Positions 35,551-44,737 of a DNA stretch of 64,000 nt are shown piece by piece. The notes beneath the pieces were generated by a model, which worked only from the letters and a program-made list of their open reading frames with translations, made no database searches and was not told the origin of the DNA. This DNA comes from JAVJUV01 sp040220415 (lineage in GTDB: Bacteria; Pseudomonadota; Alphaproteobacteria; Rhodobacterales; Rhodobacteraceae): NCBI GenBank assembly GCA_040220415.1, contig JAVJUV010000140.1, forward strand, positions 1 through 64,000, in the 5' to 3' direction. Numbering within the stretch: the first letter of the stretch is position 1; every line of letters starts with the position of its first letter. The position numbers were made by a program, and so were the translations under genes.

Positions 35551-36420
35551 ATGATCTTCAACCTCGGCTCGATCAACGCCGATTATTTCTATAGCCTGCC
35601 ACACCTGCCAGGCCCCGGGGAAACGCTGGCCGCGACAGGCATGAAGTCCGGCCTTGGGGGCAAGGGGGCGAACCAATCTGTCGCAATCGCCCGGGCCGGA
35701 GCGGAGGTTTGCCATATCGGCGCTGTGGGAAATGACGGCCAATGGCTCGTTGATCGGATGACGGCCGCGGGTGTCGATACGCGGCACATTCACCTGAGCA
35801 GGCACCCCACCGCCCATGCCATCGTGATGATCGACGGTCAGGGCGAGAACCAGATCGTAATTTTTCCCGGGGCCAATCATGATCAAAACCGGGACGTGGT
35901 CGAGAAGGCCTTGGCGAATGGTCAGCGCGGTGATTGGCTACTCCTTCAAAACGAAACCTCGCTTCAGGTCGAGGCTGCCATGCTTGCGGCTGGCAAAGGC
36001 ATGAACGTCGCATATTCGGCCGCGCCATTCCACGCTGACGCCGTCTCATCCTTGTTGCCGTTTCTGAGCCTTCTGATCCTGAACGAGATCGAGGCCCGCC
36101 AGCTTAGCCAGGCGCTGGGCAGGGAAGTGCTTCACCTGCCCGTGGCCAACGTTCTGATGACCAAGGGGGCCAAGGGCGCCGACTGGCACGATACTCGGCT
36201 GATGCAAACGACCTCGGTTCCAGCCTTCCCGGTGACGGCGGTCGATACGACCGGTGCAGGGGACACGTTCACCGGCTATGCCGTTGCGGGCATCTCGACT
36301 GGATTGAGCCCTCAAACAGCGCTTCGCCGTGCCGCCGCCGCGGCTGCCATTTCGGTGACACGTTTGGGAACTGCGGAAGCCATACCGACCCTGGCAGAGG
36401 TTCAGGCGTTTCTCGACTAA
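35551..36420 (+). CDS. PfkB/ribokinase-family sugar kinase
   Basis: A 289-aa carbohydrate kinase of the ribokinase family. N-terminal features are NLGSINADYFY, GLGGKGANQSVAIARAG (the first PfkB signature, in pieces) and ILNEIEA. The catalytic site is DTTGAGDTFTGY, where GAGD supplies the base and anion hole. Ribose is the default substrate for proteins with this opening, but nucleosides or other sugars are possible, so no gene symbol is given. It is co-transcribed with maeB. The 3' end overlaps convergent msrA by 4 nt. Confidence 0.85.
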   Translation: MIFNLGSINADYFYSLPHLPGPGETLAATGMKSGLGGKGANQSVAIARAGAEVCHIGAVGNDGQWLVDRMTAAGVDTRHIHLSRHPTAHAIVMIDGQGENQIVIFPGANHDQNRDVVEKALANGQRGDWLLLQNETSLQVEAAMLAAGKGMNVAYSAAPFHADAVSSLLPFLSLLILNEIEARQLSQALGREVLHLPVANVLMTKGAKGADWHDTRLMQTTSVPAFPVTAVDTTGAGDTFTGYAVAGISTGLSPQTALRRAAAAAAISVTRLGTAEAIPTLAEVQAFLD

Positions 36421-37082
36421 CTTCCCGCAAACGGTGCCGCTGATCCCCAGAGCTGCCGAACGCGCTGGTCGCGGTTACAGCCTTCCCGGTAGAACTTATA
36501 GGCCGAGGACTGTTTCTTGGGCCCGCCGCGGGTGATCACCAGTTTGGTGCCTTTGTAATAGTCCTGGTGGTAATCCTCTGCCTCGTAGAAGGGCCCCGCG
36601 TTGAGGATGGGCGTGACGATGTCCCGGCCTAGGGCCTGCGCCGCCTCGGCCTTGGCCGCCTCGGCAGCCTGCCGACTTGCCGCATCGCTCGTGAAAATCG
36701 CGGTGCGATAGCTGGCGCCGCGGTCGCAGAACTGGCCACCGGCGTCCGTGGGGTCGATCGATCTGAAGAACAAGTGCAACAACTGCTCTTCCGAGACGCG
36801 GGCCGGATCGTAGAAGATCTGAACAGCTTCGTAATGGCCCGTTCCGCCCCGCGTGACCTCTTTATAGGTCGGGTTCTTTGTCGTGCCGCCGGTATATCCT
36901 GACACAACTTCCTTCACGCCGCTGACGCTTTCGAAATCGGCCTCGACGCACCAGAAACAGCCTCCTGCGACTGTCAGGACCTCCGTCCCGGCCGCGCGCG
37001 CCTTCGTGCATTGCACCCCGACGCCAATAACGATCAGCCCGGCCAGAAAGGCGGCTTTGACTTCCTTGAGATGCATGATCAT
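36417..37082 (-). CDS. msrA: Peptide methionine sulfoxide reductase MsrA, exported form
   Basis: A 221-aa reductase for methionine-S-sulfoxide. The ATG at 37082 is preceded by GGGGAGGTCCGTTC, and a hydrophobic signal-like segment (AAFLAGLIVIGVGVQC) follows. The MsrA domain starts at about residue 36 with the catalytic GGCFWC. GYTGG, GHYEAV and the YHQDYY segment are present. Export would place it in the periplasm, where partner thiol systems are needed. The cysteine in the signal region could also act as a lipid anchor. No msrB is adjacent. It is followed by the convergent kinase gene. Confidence 0.88.
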   Translation of the reverse strand: MIMHLKEVKAAFLAGLIVIGVGVQCTKARAAGTEVLTVAGGCFWCVEADFESVSGVKEVVSGYTGGTTKNPTYKEVTRGGTGHYEAVQIFYDPARVSEEQLLHLFFRSIDPTDAGGQFCDRGASYRTAIFTSDAASRQAAEAAKAEAAQALGRDIVTPILNAGPFYEAEDYHQDYYKGTKLVITRGGPKKQSSAYKFYREGCNRDQRVRQLWGSAAPFAGS

Positions 37083-37259
37083 GAACGGACCTCCCCAATG
37101 AATACGATGACTGTGACAGGTGGCGTGTCTCTCACCAAGAGAGCCGAGCACCATGTCACGCAGTGGTGAGCCGATTTTACCCTTGGCACCTGAATCTGCG
37201 CCAAATAACGTGCCGGCGAATGGTGGCGCGGGTGTCACTTGTAACATTCGGGATGAGCG

Positions 37260-38168
37260 ATGACAGACTACCAGACCACCCATCAGGCCGAGGAAGATGC
37301 GCGGAACGAGAACCTGCGTATCTGGATGAACGGAAAGATCGTTCCCAAGGCGGAAGCGGTGGTCAGCGTGTATGACAGCGGCTTCATGCTGGGTGACGGC
37401 ATCTGGGAAGGGTTGCGGCTCTACAACGGAACCTGGGCGTTCATCGATGAGCATCTCGACCGGTTGTTCGAGGCGGCCAAGGCAATCGACCTCGACATCG
37501 GGATGACGCGCGAGGAGATGTTTCGGGCCGTGTTAGACACGCAATTCGCCAACGAGATGACGTCGGATGCCCATGCAAGGCTGATGGTGACACGTGGGGT
37601 GAAAAGCCGGCCGTTCCAGCATCCTTCCCTGTCGAAGCAGGGTCCGACCGTGACCATTATCATGGAGCATTCCAAGCCGCAGATTGGCCGGCCGATCCGG
37701 CTGGCGACGGTGCCGCATCTGCGCGGACTTCCGATGACGCAGGACCCGAAGCTCAACTCCCATTCCAAGCTGAACTGCATTCTCGCCTGCATCGCCGCGG
37801 AAAAGGCCGGCGCTGACGAAGGGTTGATGCTCGATGTAAATGGTTTCGTGAATACCACCAACGCATGCAATTTCTTCATTGTGCGAAAGGGGGCCGTCTG
37901 GACCAGCACGGGCGACTATTGCATGAATGGCATAACCCGGCAGAAGGTCATCGACCTGTGCCGCGAGAACCAGATTCCCGTGTACGAACGGAACTACTCT
38001 CTTGTCGATACGTATGGCGCCGACGAAGCGTTTCTGACCGGCACATTCGGAGCGCAGACACCGGTCGGCGAAATCGACGGGCGGGTCATCGGCGATGGTC
38101 AGCTTGGACCGGTGACGAAGACGATCCAGGGGCTCTACAAAACCCTGATCCAGCAGGAAACCACCTGA
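37260..38168 (+). CDS. PLP class IV aminotransferase (branched-chain / D-amino acid type)
   Basis: A 302-aa fold-type IV PLP enzyme. The catalytic lysine is K170 in NSHSKLNCILA; the substrate loop includes SVYDSGFMLGDGIWEGLR, and NGFVNTTNACNFF is the PLP-phosphate region. Members include IlvE, D-alanine aminotransferase and aminodeoxychorismate lyase. The DGIWEGLR variant suggests a branched-chain or D-amino acid enzyme, but assignment is uncertain. Its TGA overlaps the ATG of the next gene by 1 nt, implying a joint function with the sulfotransferase-like protein. Confidence 0.85.
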   Translation: MTDYQTTHQAEEDARNENLRIWMNGKIVPKAEAVVSVYDSGFMLGDGIWEGLRLYNGTWAFIDEHLDRLFEAAKAIDLDIGMTREEMFRAVLDTQFANEMTSDAHARLMVTRGVKSRPFQHPSLSKQGPTVTIIMEHSKPQIGRPIRLATVPHLRGLPMTQDPKLNSHSKLNCILACIAAEKAGADEGLMLDVNGFVNTTNACNFFIVRKGAVWTSTGDYCMNGITRQKVIDLCRENQIPVYERNYSLVDTYGADEAFLTGTFGAQTPVGEIDGRVIGDGQLGPVTKTIQGLYKTLIQQETT

Positions 38169-38887
38169 TGCGGATTGCGATGTGGTCAGGGCCGCGCAAC
38201 CTGTCTACGGCGATGATGTACGCCTTCGGGGCACGCGGCGACTTTGCCGTGATCGACGAACCTTTTTACGCGGCTTATCTGACGCAGACGGGACTGAACC
38301 ACCCCATGCGCGATGAGATTATCGTCTCGCAACCCACTGCGCCGAACGAGGTGATTGAGACTCTTCTGGGACCTATCCCGGGGGAAAAACCGCATTTCTA
38401 CCAAAAGCACATGACGCAACACATGATCGAGGGAGTGCCACGCGACTGGATTGCGGAGGTGACGAACGTCTTCCTGATCCGTCATCCCGCCCGTGTCGCC
38501 GCCAGCTTCTCGGCGAAATACGAGAACCCGACCCTGGCCGATATCGGTTTTACCCAGCAGTTCGACATCTACAGGCAACTCCAGGCGCGTGGTCATGCGC
38601 CCGTGGTCATCGACTCCGCTGATATCCGTCGCGATCCCGAAGCCATGTTGCGGGCGCTGTGCAAGACCATCGGCCTTCCCTGGGATCCTGCGATGCTGTC
38701 CTGGCCAAAGGGAGGTCACCCGGATGATGGTGTCTGGGCGCCGCACTGGTATTGCGCCGTCCACAGATCTACCGGGTTTGCTGCCGCGGAGGGCGACTTG
38801 CCCGCGCTGACCGCAGATCAGGCGAAACTGGCCGAGGCCGCCCTGCCGTATTACGAACCGCTTTTCTCGGACAGGCTCAGCGTTTGA
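38168..38887 (+). CDS. Sulfotransferase-like P-loop protein
   Basis: A 239-aa protein resembling sulfotransferase-family proteins. The phosphosulfate-loop equivalent is MWSGPRNLSTAMM (5-17), and the 3'-phosphate-binding region is IRHPARVAASF. True PAPS-dependent activity is not proven, because the loop lacks a clear lysine. Homologues of this kind are often found beside class IV aminotransferases, as here (1-nt stop/start overlap). The pair may act on one amino-acid-derived substrate. The 3' end overlaps argG by 11 nt. Confidence 0.75.
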   Translation: MRIAMWSGPRNLSTAMMYAFGARGDFAVIDEPFYAAYLTQTGLNHPMRDEIIVSQPTAPNEVIETLLGPIPGEKPHFYQKHMTQHMIEGVPRDWIAEVTNVFLIRHPARVAASFSAKYENPTLADIGFTQQFDIYRQLQARGHAPVVIDSADIRRDPEAMLRALCKTIGLPWDPAMLSWPKGGHPDDGVWAPHWYCAVHRSTGFAAAEGDLPALTADQAKLAEAALPYYEPLFSDRLSV

Positions 38888-40103
38888 GACGCCTGTCCCG
38901 TGCCGCCAGCAGCTTGAGGCGCAAGGCGTTGAGCTGGATAAAACCGGCGGCATCCTTCTGATCGTACGCGCCGGCATCCTCCTCGAACGTCACGTGCGCT
39001 TCGGAATAGAGCGAATGCTCCGACCAGCGCCCGACGACGTTGACCGACCCCTTGTAAAGCTTCAGACGGACGGTACCGGTGACGTGCTCCTGGCTCCGGT
39101 CAATCGCGGCCTGCAACATTTCGCGCTCCGGGCTGAACCAGAAGCCGTTATAGATCAACTCGGCATAGCGCGGCATGAGCTCGTCTTTCAGGTGAGCGGC
39201 GCCGCGGTCGAGCGTGATCTGCTCGATACCGCGATGCGCCTGAAGCAGAATGGTGCCGCCGGGGGTTTCGTAGATCCCGCGCGATTTCATACCTACGAAA
39301 CGCCCTTCAACCAGGTCGAGCCGGCCAATGCCATGCTTGCCACCCAGCTCGTTCAGCTTCGTCAGAAGGGTCGCGGGAGACAGCGTTTCACCATTGATGG
39401 ATTTCGCGTCGCCCTTTTCGAACCCCACCTCGATATACTCTGCCTCGTTTGGCGCGTCCTCGGGATGGGTGGTGCGCTGATACACGTAGTCCGGCGCCAT
39501 TTCGGCGGGATCTTCCAGGACCTTTCCCTCGGAGGAGGTGTGCAGGAGGTTCGCATCGACCGAGAACGGCGCTTCGCCACGCTTGTCCTTTGCGATCGGG
39601 ATCTGGTTCTTCTCGGCAAAGTCGATCAGCTTGGTCCGGCTGGTCAGATCCCAGATCCGCCAGGGGGCGATGACCTTTATCTCCGGGTTGAGCGCATAGG
39701 CGGCCAGTTCGAACCGAACCTGGTCGTTGCCCTTGCCGGTGGCTCCGTGCGCCACGGCGTCGGCGCCGGTTTCCTCGGCGATCTCGACCAATCTCTTGGA
39801 GATCAACGGGCGGGCGATCGACGTGCCGAGCAGGTAGAGCCCCTCGTAGACGGCATTGGCCCGGAACATCGGAAACACGAAGTCGCGGACGAATTCTTCT
39901 CGAATGTCCTCGATATAAATGTTGTCGGGCTTGATCCCCAGCAGCTCTGCCTTCTCGCGCGCCGGGTCGAGCTCTTCGCCCTGGCCCAGATCGGCGGTAA
40001 AGGTCACCACTTCGCATCCGTACTCGGTTTGCAGCCATTTCAGGATGATCGAGGTATCAAGCCCCCCGGAATAGGCCAGAACGACTTTCTTCGGCGCGGA
40101 CAT
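38877..40103 (-). CDS. argG: Argininosuccinate synthase
   Basis: A 408-aa cytosolic ligase joining citrulline and aspartate at the expense of ATP, the penultimate step of arginine synthesis. The PP-loop AYSGGLDTS is at 10-18, and FTADLGQGEE, YEGLYLLGTS and HGATGKGNDQVRFE are present. The ATG at 40103 has AAGGGGAAAGCG ahead of it and removes a non-conserved 20-residue extension. It is divergent from ilvA across 142 bp with no recognised regulatory site. Confidence 0.96.
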   Translation of the reverse strand: MSAPKKVVLAYSGGLDTSIILKWLQTEYGCEVVTFTADLGQGEELDPAREKAELLGIKPDNIYIEDIREEFVRDFVFPMFRANAVYEGLYLLGTSIARPLISKRLVEIAEETGADAVAHGATGKGNDQVRFELAAYALNPEIKVIAPWRIWDLTSRTKLIDFAEKNQIPIAKDKRGEAPFSVDANLLHTSSEGKVLEDPAEMAPDYVYQRTTHPEDAPNEAEYIEVGFEKGDAKSINGETLSPATLLTKLNELGGKHGIGRLDLVEGRFVGMKSRGIYETPGGTILLQAHRGIEQITLDRGAAHLKDELMPRYAELIYNGFWFSPEREMLQAAIDRSQEHVTGTVRLKLYKGSVNVVGRWSEHSLYSEAHVTFEEDAGAYDQKDAAGFIQLNALRLKLLAARDRRLKR

Positions 40104-40245
40104 CGCTTTCCCCTTTGCACGGTCTTGGGCGAGGCGATTATCGGCTTTTGTCACGCTGGGCAAGGTGCAGTCGTTCGCTGTATGCCCAGGTATTCTTTAT
40201 CGCAGCATCTTGTCAGGGCCCGGTTAATGCGACACTGACACCGGC

Positions 40246-41484
40246 ATGACCGATTTTCGCACCCTCGCCCGAACCGCCGAAGCCGCAATGCGCGACGTTT
40301 TCGATCCTACGCCGCTGCAACGGAACGATCACCTGTCGGAACGGTACGAGGCGGAGATTTTCTTGAAGCGGGAAGATCTGACGCCTGTGAGATCATACAA
40401 ATTGCGCGGAGCGTTCAACGCGATGCGCAAAGTGCTGGAAAGGACCCCTGACACTACGACATTCGTTTGTGCCAGCGCCGGCAATCACGCTCAGGGCGTT
40501 GCCTTCATGTGCCGCCATTTCGGTGTGAAGGGCATGGTTTTCATGCCCGTGACGACGCCGCAGCAGAAAATCATGAAAACCAAAAGTTTCGGTGGTGAAT
40601 TCGTGACCGTGGAACTGACCGGTGACTATTTCGACGACACGCTCGCCGCCGCGAAGGCACATTGTGCCGAAAAGGGCGGGCATTTCCTGTCCCCCTTCGA
40701 TGATGTGGATGTGATCGAGGGGCAGGCGTCGGTTGGTGTCGAGATCGAAACGCAACTCGGCGGCGCGCCCGACCTGATCGTCATGCCGGTGGGCGGGGGT
40801 GGCCTGTCCGCCGGCGTGCGCAGCTATCTCGGCGATTACTGCGGGTATGCCCTCGTGGAACCGGAGGGCGGCGCCTGTCTCGGCGCGGCTTTACAGGCAG
40901 GTCGACCCGTGCGTCTGAGCCAGGTGGTAACCTTCGCCGATGGAGCCGCCGTTGCGCAGATCGGGGAAAAGACATTCGAACGCCTGGGCGATCTCGACCC
41001 TGAGTGCGCAATGACGGTCAATGAAGACCGGCTTTGTATGACGATCCTCGAAATGTTGAATGTGGAAGGTATCGTTCTGGAGCCCGCGGGCGCGTTGGCC
41101 GTCGATGCCCTGAAAGATCTTCGTAAGTTCGTTCGCGGCAAACGGGTGGTTTGTGTCACGTCCGGCGGCAATTTCGACTTCGAGCGTCTGCCCGAGGTTC
41201 GCGAACGTGCCCTTCGGTCTTCCGGTATCAAGAAATACTACATCCTGAGAATGCCACAGAGGCCGGGCGCGCTGCGGGATTTTCTGAACATACTGGGACC
41301 GCACGATGACATCTCGCGCTTCGAGTACCTGAAGAAATCCGCCCGCAACTTCGGTTCGGTCCTGATAGGGATCGAGGCCAGCAGCGCGGAGAATTTCGCG
41401 CGGATTGAAGCGAGTATGAAGACCTCCGGCTTTGCGTTCCGGGACATCACAAATGACGAAGTGCTCGCAGAGTTCCTGATCTAG
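40246..41484 (+). CDS. ilvA: Threonine dehydratase (biosynthetic type)
   Basis: A 412-aa PLP enzyme deaminating threonine to 2-oxobutanoate for isoleucine synthesis. The Schiff-base lysine is K52 (SYKLRGAFNAM), the phosphate-binding loop is VGGGGLSAG, and CASAGNHAQGVAF is conserved. The last 85 residues form a single ACT-like domain (YYILRMPQRPGALRDFL), the shorter regulatory form rather than the two ACT domains of E. coli IlvA. Convergent overlap with the Hpt gene is 4 nt. Confidence 0.93.
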   Translation: MTDFRTLARTAEAAMRDVFDPTPLQRNDHLSERYEAEIFLKREDLTPVRSYKLRGAFNAMRKVLERTPDTTTFVCASAGNHAQGVAFMCRHFGVKGMVFMPVTTPQQKIMKTKSFGGEFVTVELTGDYFDDTLAAAKAHCAEKGGHFLSPFDDVDVIEGQASVGVEIETQLGGAPDLIVMPVGGGGLSAGVRSYLGDYCGYALVEPEGGACLGAALQAGRPVRLSQVVTFADGAAVAQIGEKTFERLGDLDPECAMTVNEDRLCMTILEMLNVEGIVLEPAGALAVDALKDLRKFVRGKRVVCVTSGGNFDFERLPEVRERALRSSGIKKYYILRMPQRPGALRDFLNILGPHDDISRFEYLKKSARNFGSVLIGIEASSAENFARIEASMKTSGFAFRDITNDEVLAEFLI

Positions 41485-41813
41485 GCTGCCGCGAAACGGT
41501 GCAGACCGCGAACGAAGGCCTGCTTCGACTGGTCATAACATGTAAGAATGGCGTCGGTGTCCGTTTCGGGTTCGGCGCTTTTGCCGGCCGCAGTTTCCCC
41601 GGCCTGACACAAATCAGAGAATGCCGCGAAGCCAAGGTTCAGCGCACTCCCCTTGAGAAAATGCAACCTTGCGGCAAGCGTCTCGGCGTCGCGGCAATGC
41701 CTCAGCCTGGCCAGTTCGTCTTCGACCTCGAACAGAAACAGGTCGATCACCTCGTCAAAGTTGTCTTCCCCGACTTCCTCGCGCAGTTCGCTTACACGGT
41801 TCCAATCGATCAT
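41481..41813 (-). CDS. Hpt-domain phosphotransfer protein
   Basis: A 110-aa single-domain histidine phosphotransfer protein. The phospho-accepting histidine is H51 in ARLHFLKGSALNLGF, in the HxLKGSA pattern of Hpt four-helix bundles. The protein has no other domain, so it needs outside kinases and receivers. It is divergent from a receiver-PP2C protein with 156 bp between them, an arrangement that suggests the two are partners. The start is the ATG at 41813; a GTG one codon earlier is possible. Confidence 0.85.
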   Translation of the reverse strand: MIDWNRVSELREEVGEDNFDEVIDLFLFEVEDELARLRHCRDAETLAARLHFLKGSALNLGFAAFSDLCQAGETAAGKSAEPETDTDAILTCYDQSKQAFVRGLHRFAAA

Positions 41814-41969
41814 CACGTTACCCCGGAATTCCTTCTTGTTCCCGAGGTTAGGCCTGATGAGTTAATCAAAGGTTGAGGGTTTAGCTCCGTTTAGAGGCAA
41901 ATTTCGCACTTCATCGTTGGTTAAACCGCGGGCGCTAGTCGGATGTCACAAGGCTAGAGGCGGTGGCAG

Positions 41970-43235
41970 GTGGCGCAGGTTTCAAAACATCAGGCTGGGC
42001 CGGAGGACTCATCCAAGGCGGTGCGCAAGGTGCTTGTCGTGGATGACAGCCCTTCGCAGAGGCTCACGTTGTCGCGAATGTTGCGTCAGGCCGGGTATTC
42101 GGTACGCGAAGCTGCCTCCGGCCAGGAAGCCCTGCTTTCGTGCCGGACCGATCCTCCGGACCTCGTATTCAGTGACTGGATGATGCCGGGCATGAACGGG
42201 CTGGCATTCTGCAATCAATTTCGCCAGATGCAGCGAGAGGGGTATGGGTACTTCATATTGCTGACTTCAAAGAGTGACAGGCAGGACATGGCGCGCGGTT
42301 TCGACGCCGGCGCCGACGACTTCCTGACAAAGCCGGTCAACGCTGCCGACCTTCGCGCACGTATCACTGCGGCCGAACGGGTCGTGCGGATGGAAAGGGA
42401 ACTTACAGAAAAAAATCGGCTGGTGCGGACGACGCTGGATGAACTCCAACAGATTCACGATGCCATCAACGGCGATCTCGTGGAGGCCCGAAAGCTGCAA
42501 CAGTCCCTCGTTCGCGAGCGGTATCGGGATTTCGGCAGTGCGGAAGTGTCCCTGATGTTGCATTCCTGCGGACATGTCGGAGGCGATCTGGTCGGAATGT
42601 TCCAGATCAGCGAAACGCAGATTGGCGTGTACGGCATGGATGTCTCGGGCCACGGAATCAGCTCGGCACTGATGACAGCCCGGCTTGCCGGATACCTTTC
42701 AGCGACGACCCCCGAGCAGAATATCGCGCTCGTCACTAATGAGCACGGCAGCTTCCAAGGGCGTTGCCCCGGCCAAACCGCCTCGATACTGAACGAACTC
42801 ATTCTGGGAGAGATCGAGACCGAGCATTACCTTACCTTGCTTCTGGCGGTACTTGATCTCGAAACCGGGGAAGTCGCCTTTGTCCAGGCCGGGCATCCGG
42901 CGCCTCTGGTTCAGCGTGCCTGTGGCCAGATCGAATATGCCGGCGACGGCGGGTTGCCTGTCGGTTTGCTGGGTCAGGCGACGTATCAAACGCGCAAGGT
43001 GCACCTGTCTCCAGGCGATCGGCTGCTGATCTACTCAGACGGCATGATAGAATGCCGCGACCGCCGCGGCGACATGCTGGGCGAGACCGGCCTTGCGGAA
43101 GTAGTGACAGGGCTACGGCGGTCACGCGGGGCTGATTGCCTTGAATCGCTGGTCTGGCATCTCGCCGACATCACGGAAACAGATCAGTTCGACGATGACG
43201 TTTCGGCCGTCCTGCTTGAATTCAACGGGCGCTGA
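41970..43235 (+). CDS. Response regulator with C-terminal PP2C (SpoIIE-type) phosphatase
   Basis: A 421-aa protein. Residues about 19-135 form a receiver domain with acidic pocket DD (25-26), phospho-acceptor D69 (FSDWMMPG) and K at TKPV. A short coiled coil (about 140-185) leads to a PP2C/SpoIIE phosphatase with GGDLVGMF, GMDVSGHGISSAL and DDVSAVLLEF, where aspartates bind metal. The architecture equals RsbU/HsbR-like regulators that dephosphorylate anti-sigma-factor antagonists. The neighbouring Hpt protein may feed phosphate to the receiver. It has a GTG start. No antagonist or anti-sigma gene lies adjacent. Confidence 0.9.
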   Translation: MAQVSKHQAGPEDSSKAVRKVLVVDDSPSQRLTLSRMLRQAGYSVREAASGQEALLSCRTDPPDLVFSDWMMPGMNGLAFCNQFRQMQREGYGYFILLTSKSDRQDMARGFDAGADDFLTKPVNAADLRARITAAERVVRMERELTEKNRLVRTTLDELQQIHDAINGDLVEARKLQQSLVRERYRDFGSAEVSLMLHSCGHVGGDLVGMFQISETQIGVYGMDVSGHGISSALMTARLAGYLSATTPEQNIALVTNEHGSFQGRCPGQTASILNELILGEIETEHYLTLLLAVLDLETGEVAFVQAGHPAPLVQRACGQIEYAGDGGLPVGLLGQATYQTRKVHLSPGDRLLIYSDGMIECRDRRGDMLGETGLAEVVTGLRRSRGADCLESLVWHLADITETDQFDDDVSAVLLEFNGR

Positions 43236-43665
43236 CATAGGCCCGCACGAAATGCCTGTCGCCCGAATTGCCGAGAGACCTGGCGGCAATTTCCGGGCTG
43301 GCCCACAATGCGGTATGCCCGGCTTCGGCCGGGGGGCCATGAGGGCGAACGGGAAACGCCGTGTAGATCAGACAAAGCTTTTCCGCCCATTTGTCGTATT
43401 CCGGCATGTACACGAAACGCCGAAATGCCCCCAACCTTCTTGGCTCGCCGATGACCCATCCGGTTTCTTCGTAGACCTCGCGATGTAAAGCCCTGAGTGG
43501 CGATTCGCCGGGATCGATACCCCCACCGGGCAATTGCAGTTCCGGTTCAGGCTCGTGTTGCAACGTAAGCAGCAGCTGACCTTGCCGCGCGAGGATGGCA
43601 TATGCACCCATGCGGTGCGAATAGGCGATGTCACGGCGGGGCACCGGGCCGAATCTGGGGATCAT
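43222..43665 (-). CDS. NUDIX hydrolase
   Basis: A 147-aa NUDIX protein. The Nudix box is complete in the G-x5-E-x7-REVxEExG pattern (GGGIDPGES then REVYEETGW). The remainder is the usual small alpha/beta/alpha sandwich. The substrate is likely a nucleoside diphosphate derivative, but it cannot be assigned. The 3' end overlaps convergent receiver-PP2C by 14 nt. It is divergent from hslO. Confidence 0.88.
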   Translation of the reverse strand: MIPRFGPVPRRDIAYSHRMGAYAILARQGQLLLTLQHEPEPELQLPGGGIDPGESPLRALHREVYEETGWVIGEPRRLGAFRRFVYMPEYDKWAEKLCLIYTAFPVRPHGPPAEAGHTALWASPEIAARSLGNSGDRHFVRAYVSAR

Positions 43666-43741
43666 GCAGCCTCTCTTGGATCATCACTGGCGGTTCATAT
43701 ATAGTCGCGGTATGCCAATTTCCGCGGCTTAAGGAAACTCC

Positions 43742-44737
43742 ATGACACTTGGTCAGAAAATCGCGTGGGATGATACGATCCTGCCGTTCCAGCTCGATGC
43801 CTCCGACATGCGCGGCCGCCTCGCCCGGTTGGACGGCGTGCTTGATGGCATTCTGCGCCAGCATGATTATCCTCCGGCCGTCGAAGCCCTTGTGGCCGAA
43901 ATGGCCCTGCTGACCGCTCTTATCGGTCAGACGATCAAGCTGCGCTGGAAGCTCTCTCTTCAGGTCCAGACGGACGGTCCGGTGCGCATGATCGCAACCG
44001 ACTACTATGCACCGCAGGATGAGGGCGAGATGGCCCGAATTCGCGCCTATGCCAGCTTTGACAGAGACCGCGTGACCCACGAACGGCCCTTCGACCAGCT
44101 TGGCAAGGGATACTTCTCTGTCGTGATCGATCAGGGCCCGGGGTCCGATCCGTATCAGGGCATCACCCCGATCGCTGGCGGCAGCCTGAGCGCCTGTGCC
44201 GAGGCATATTTCGCCCAGTCGGAACAATTGCCTACACGTTTCGAGCTGAGCTTCGGGAAATCGACCGAGCGTGGGGAAGCCGAACACTGGCGTGCCGGGG
44301 GCATCATGGTTCAGCATATGCCCAAGGCTTCTCCCGGCATAATGGATGGCGGCACCGGGGAAGGAGGCCTATTGGTCGCGGATGACGTGGTCGGCGAAGA
44401 GGGCGAGGAAAACTGGAACCGGGTCAACATCCTGCTCGATACCGTCGAGGCGCTGGAGCTGATCGGTCCGTCGGTCGCACCGGCCGATCTTCTCGTGCGG
44501 CTGTTCCACGAGGAAGTGCCGCGCGCCTACGAGTTTCAGCCGGTTCGCTTCGGCTGTACCTGTTCGGAAGACCGCGTGCGGCAAAGCCTGTCGATCTATT
44601 CCGCCCGCGATATCGAAACCATGACGACCGAGGAAGGCGTCGTGACCGCAGATTGTCAGTTCTGTGGCGCCCATTACCGGCTCGACCCGGCGACCCTCGG
44701 GTTCGATGCGCCCGACACGCCCGATGATGACCGGTGA
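43742..44737 (+). CDS. hslO: Redox-regulated chaperone Hsp33
   Basis: A 331-aa holdase activated by oxidative stress. The N-terminal chaperone core (1-about 230) is followed by the linker and the zinc centre C272-x-C274 and C305-x2-C308, whose oxidation releases zinc and switches on binding. These spacings are exactly those of Hsp33. AAGGAAACTCC precedes the ATG. The CoA pyrophosphatase-like gene overlaps its end by 14 nt. Confidence 0.95.
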   Translation: MTLGQKIAWDDTILPFQLDASDMRGRLARLDGVLDGILRQHDYPPAVEALVAEMALLTALIGQTIKLRWKLSLQVQTDGPVRMIATDYYAPQDEGEMARIRAYASFDRDRVTHERPFDQLGKGYFSVVIDQGPGSDPYQGITPIAGGSLSACAEAYFAQSEQLPTRFELSFGKSTERGEAEHWRAGGIMVQHMPKASPGIMDGGTGEGGLLVADDVVGEEGEENWNRVNILLDTVEALELIGPSVAPADLLVRLFHEEVPRAYEFQPVRFGCTCSEDRVRQSLSIYSARDIETMTTEEGVVTADCQFCGAHYRLDPATLGFDAPDTPDDDR

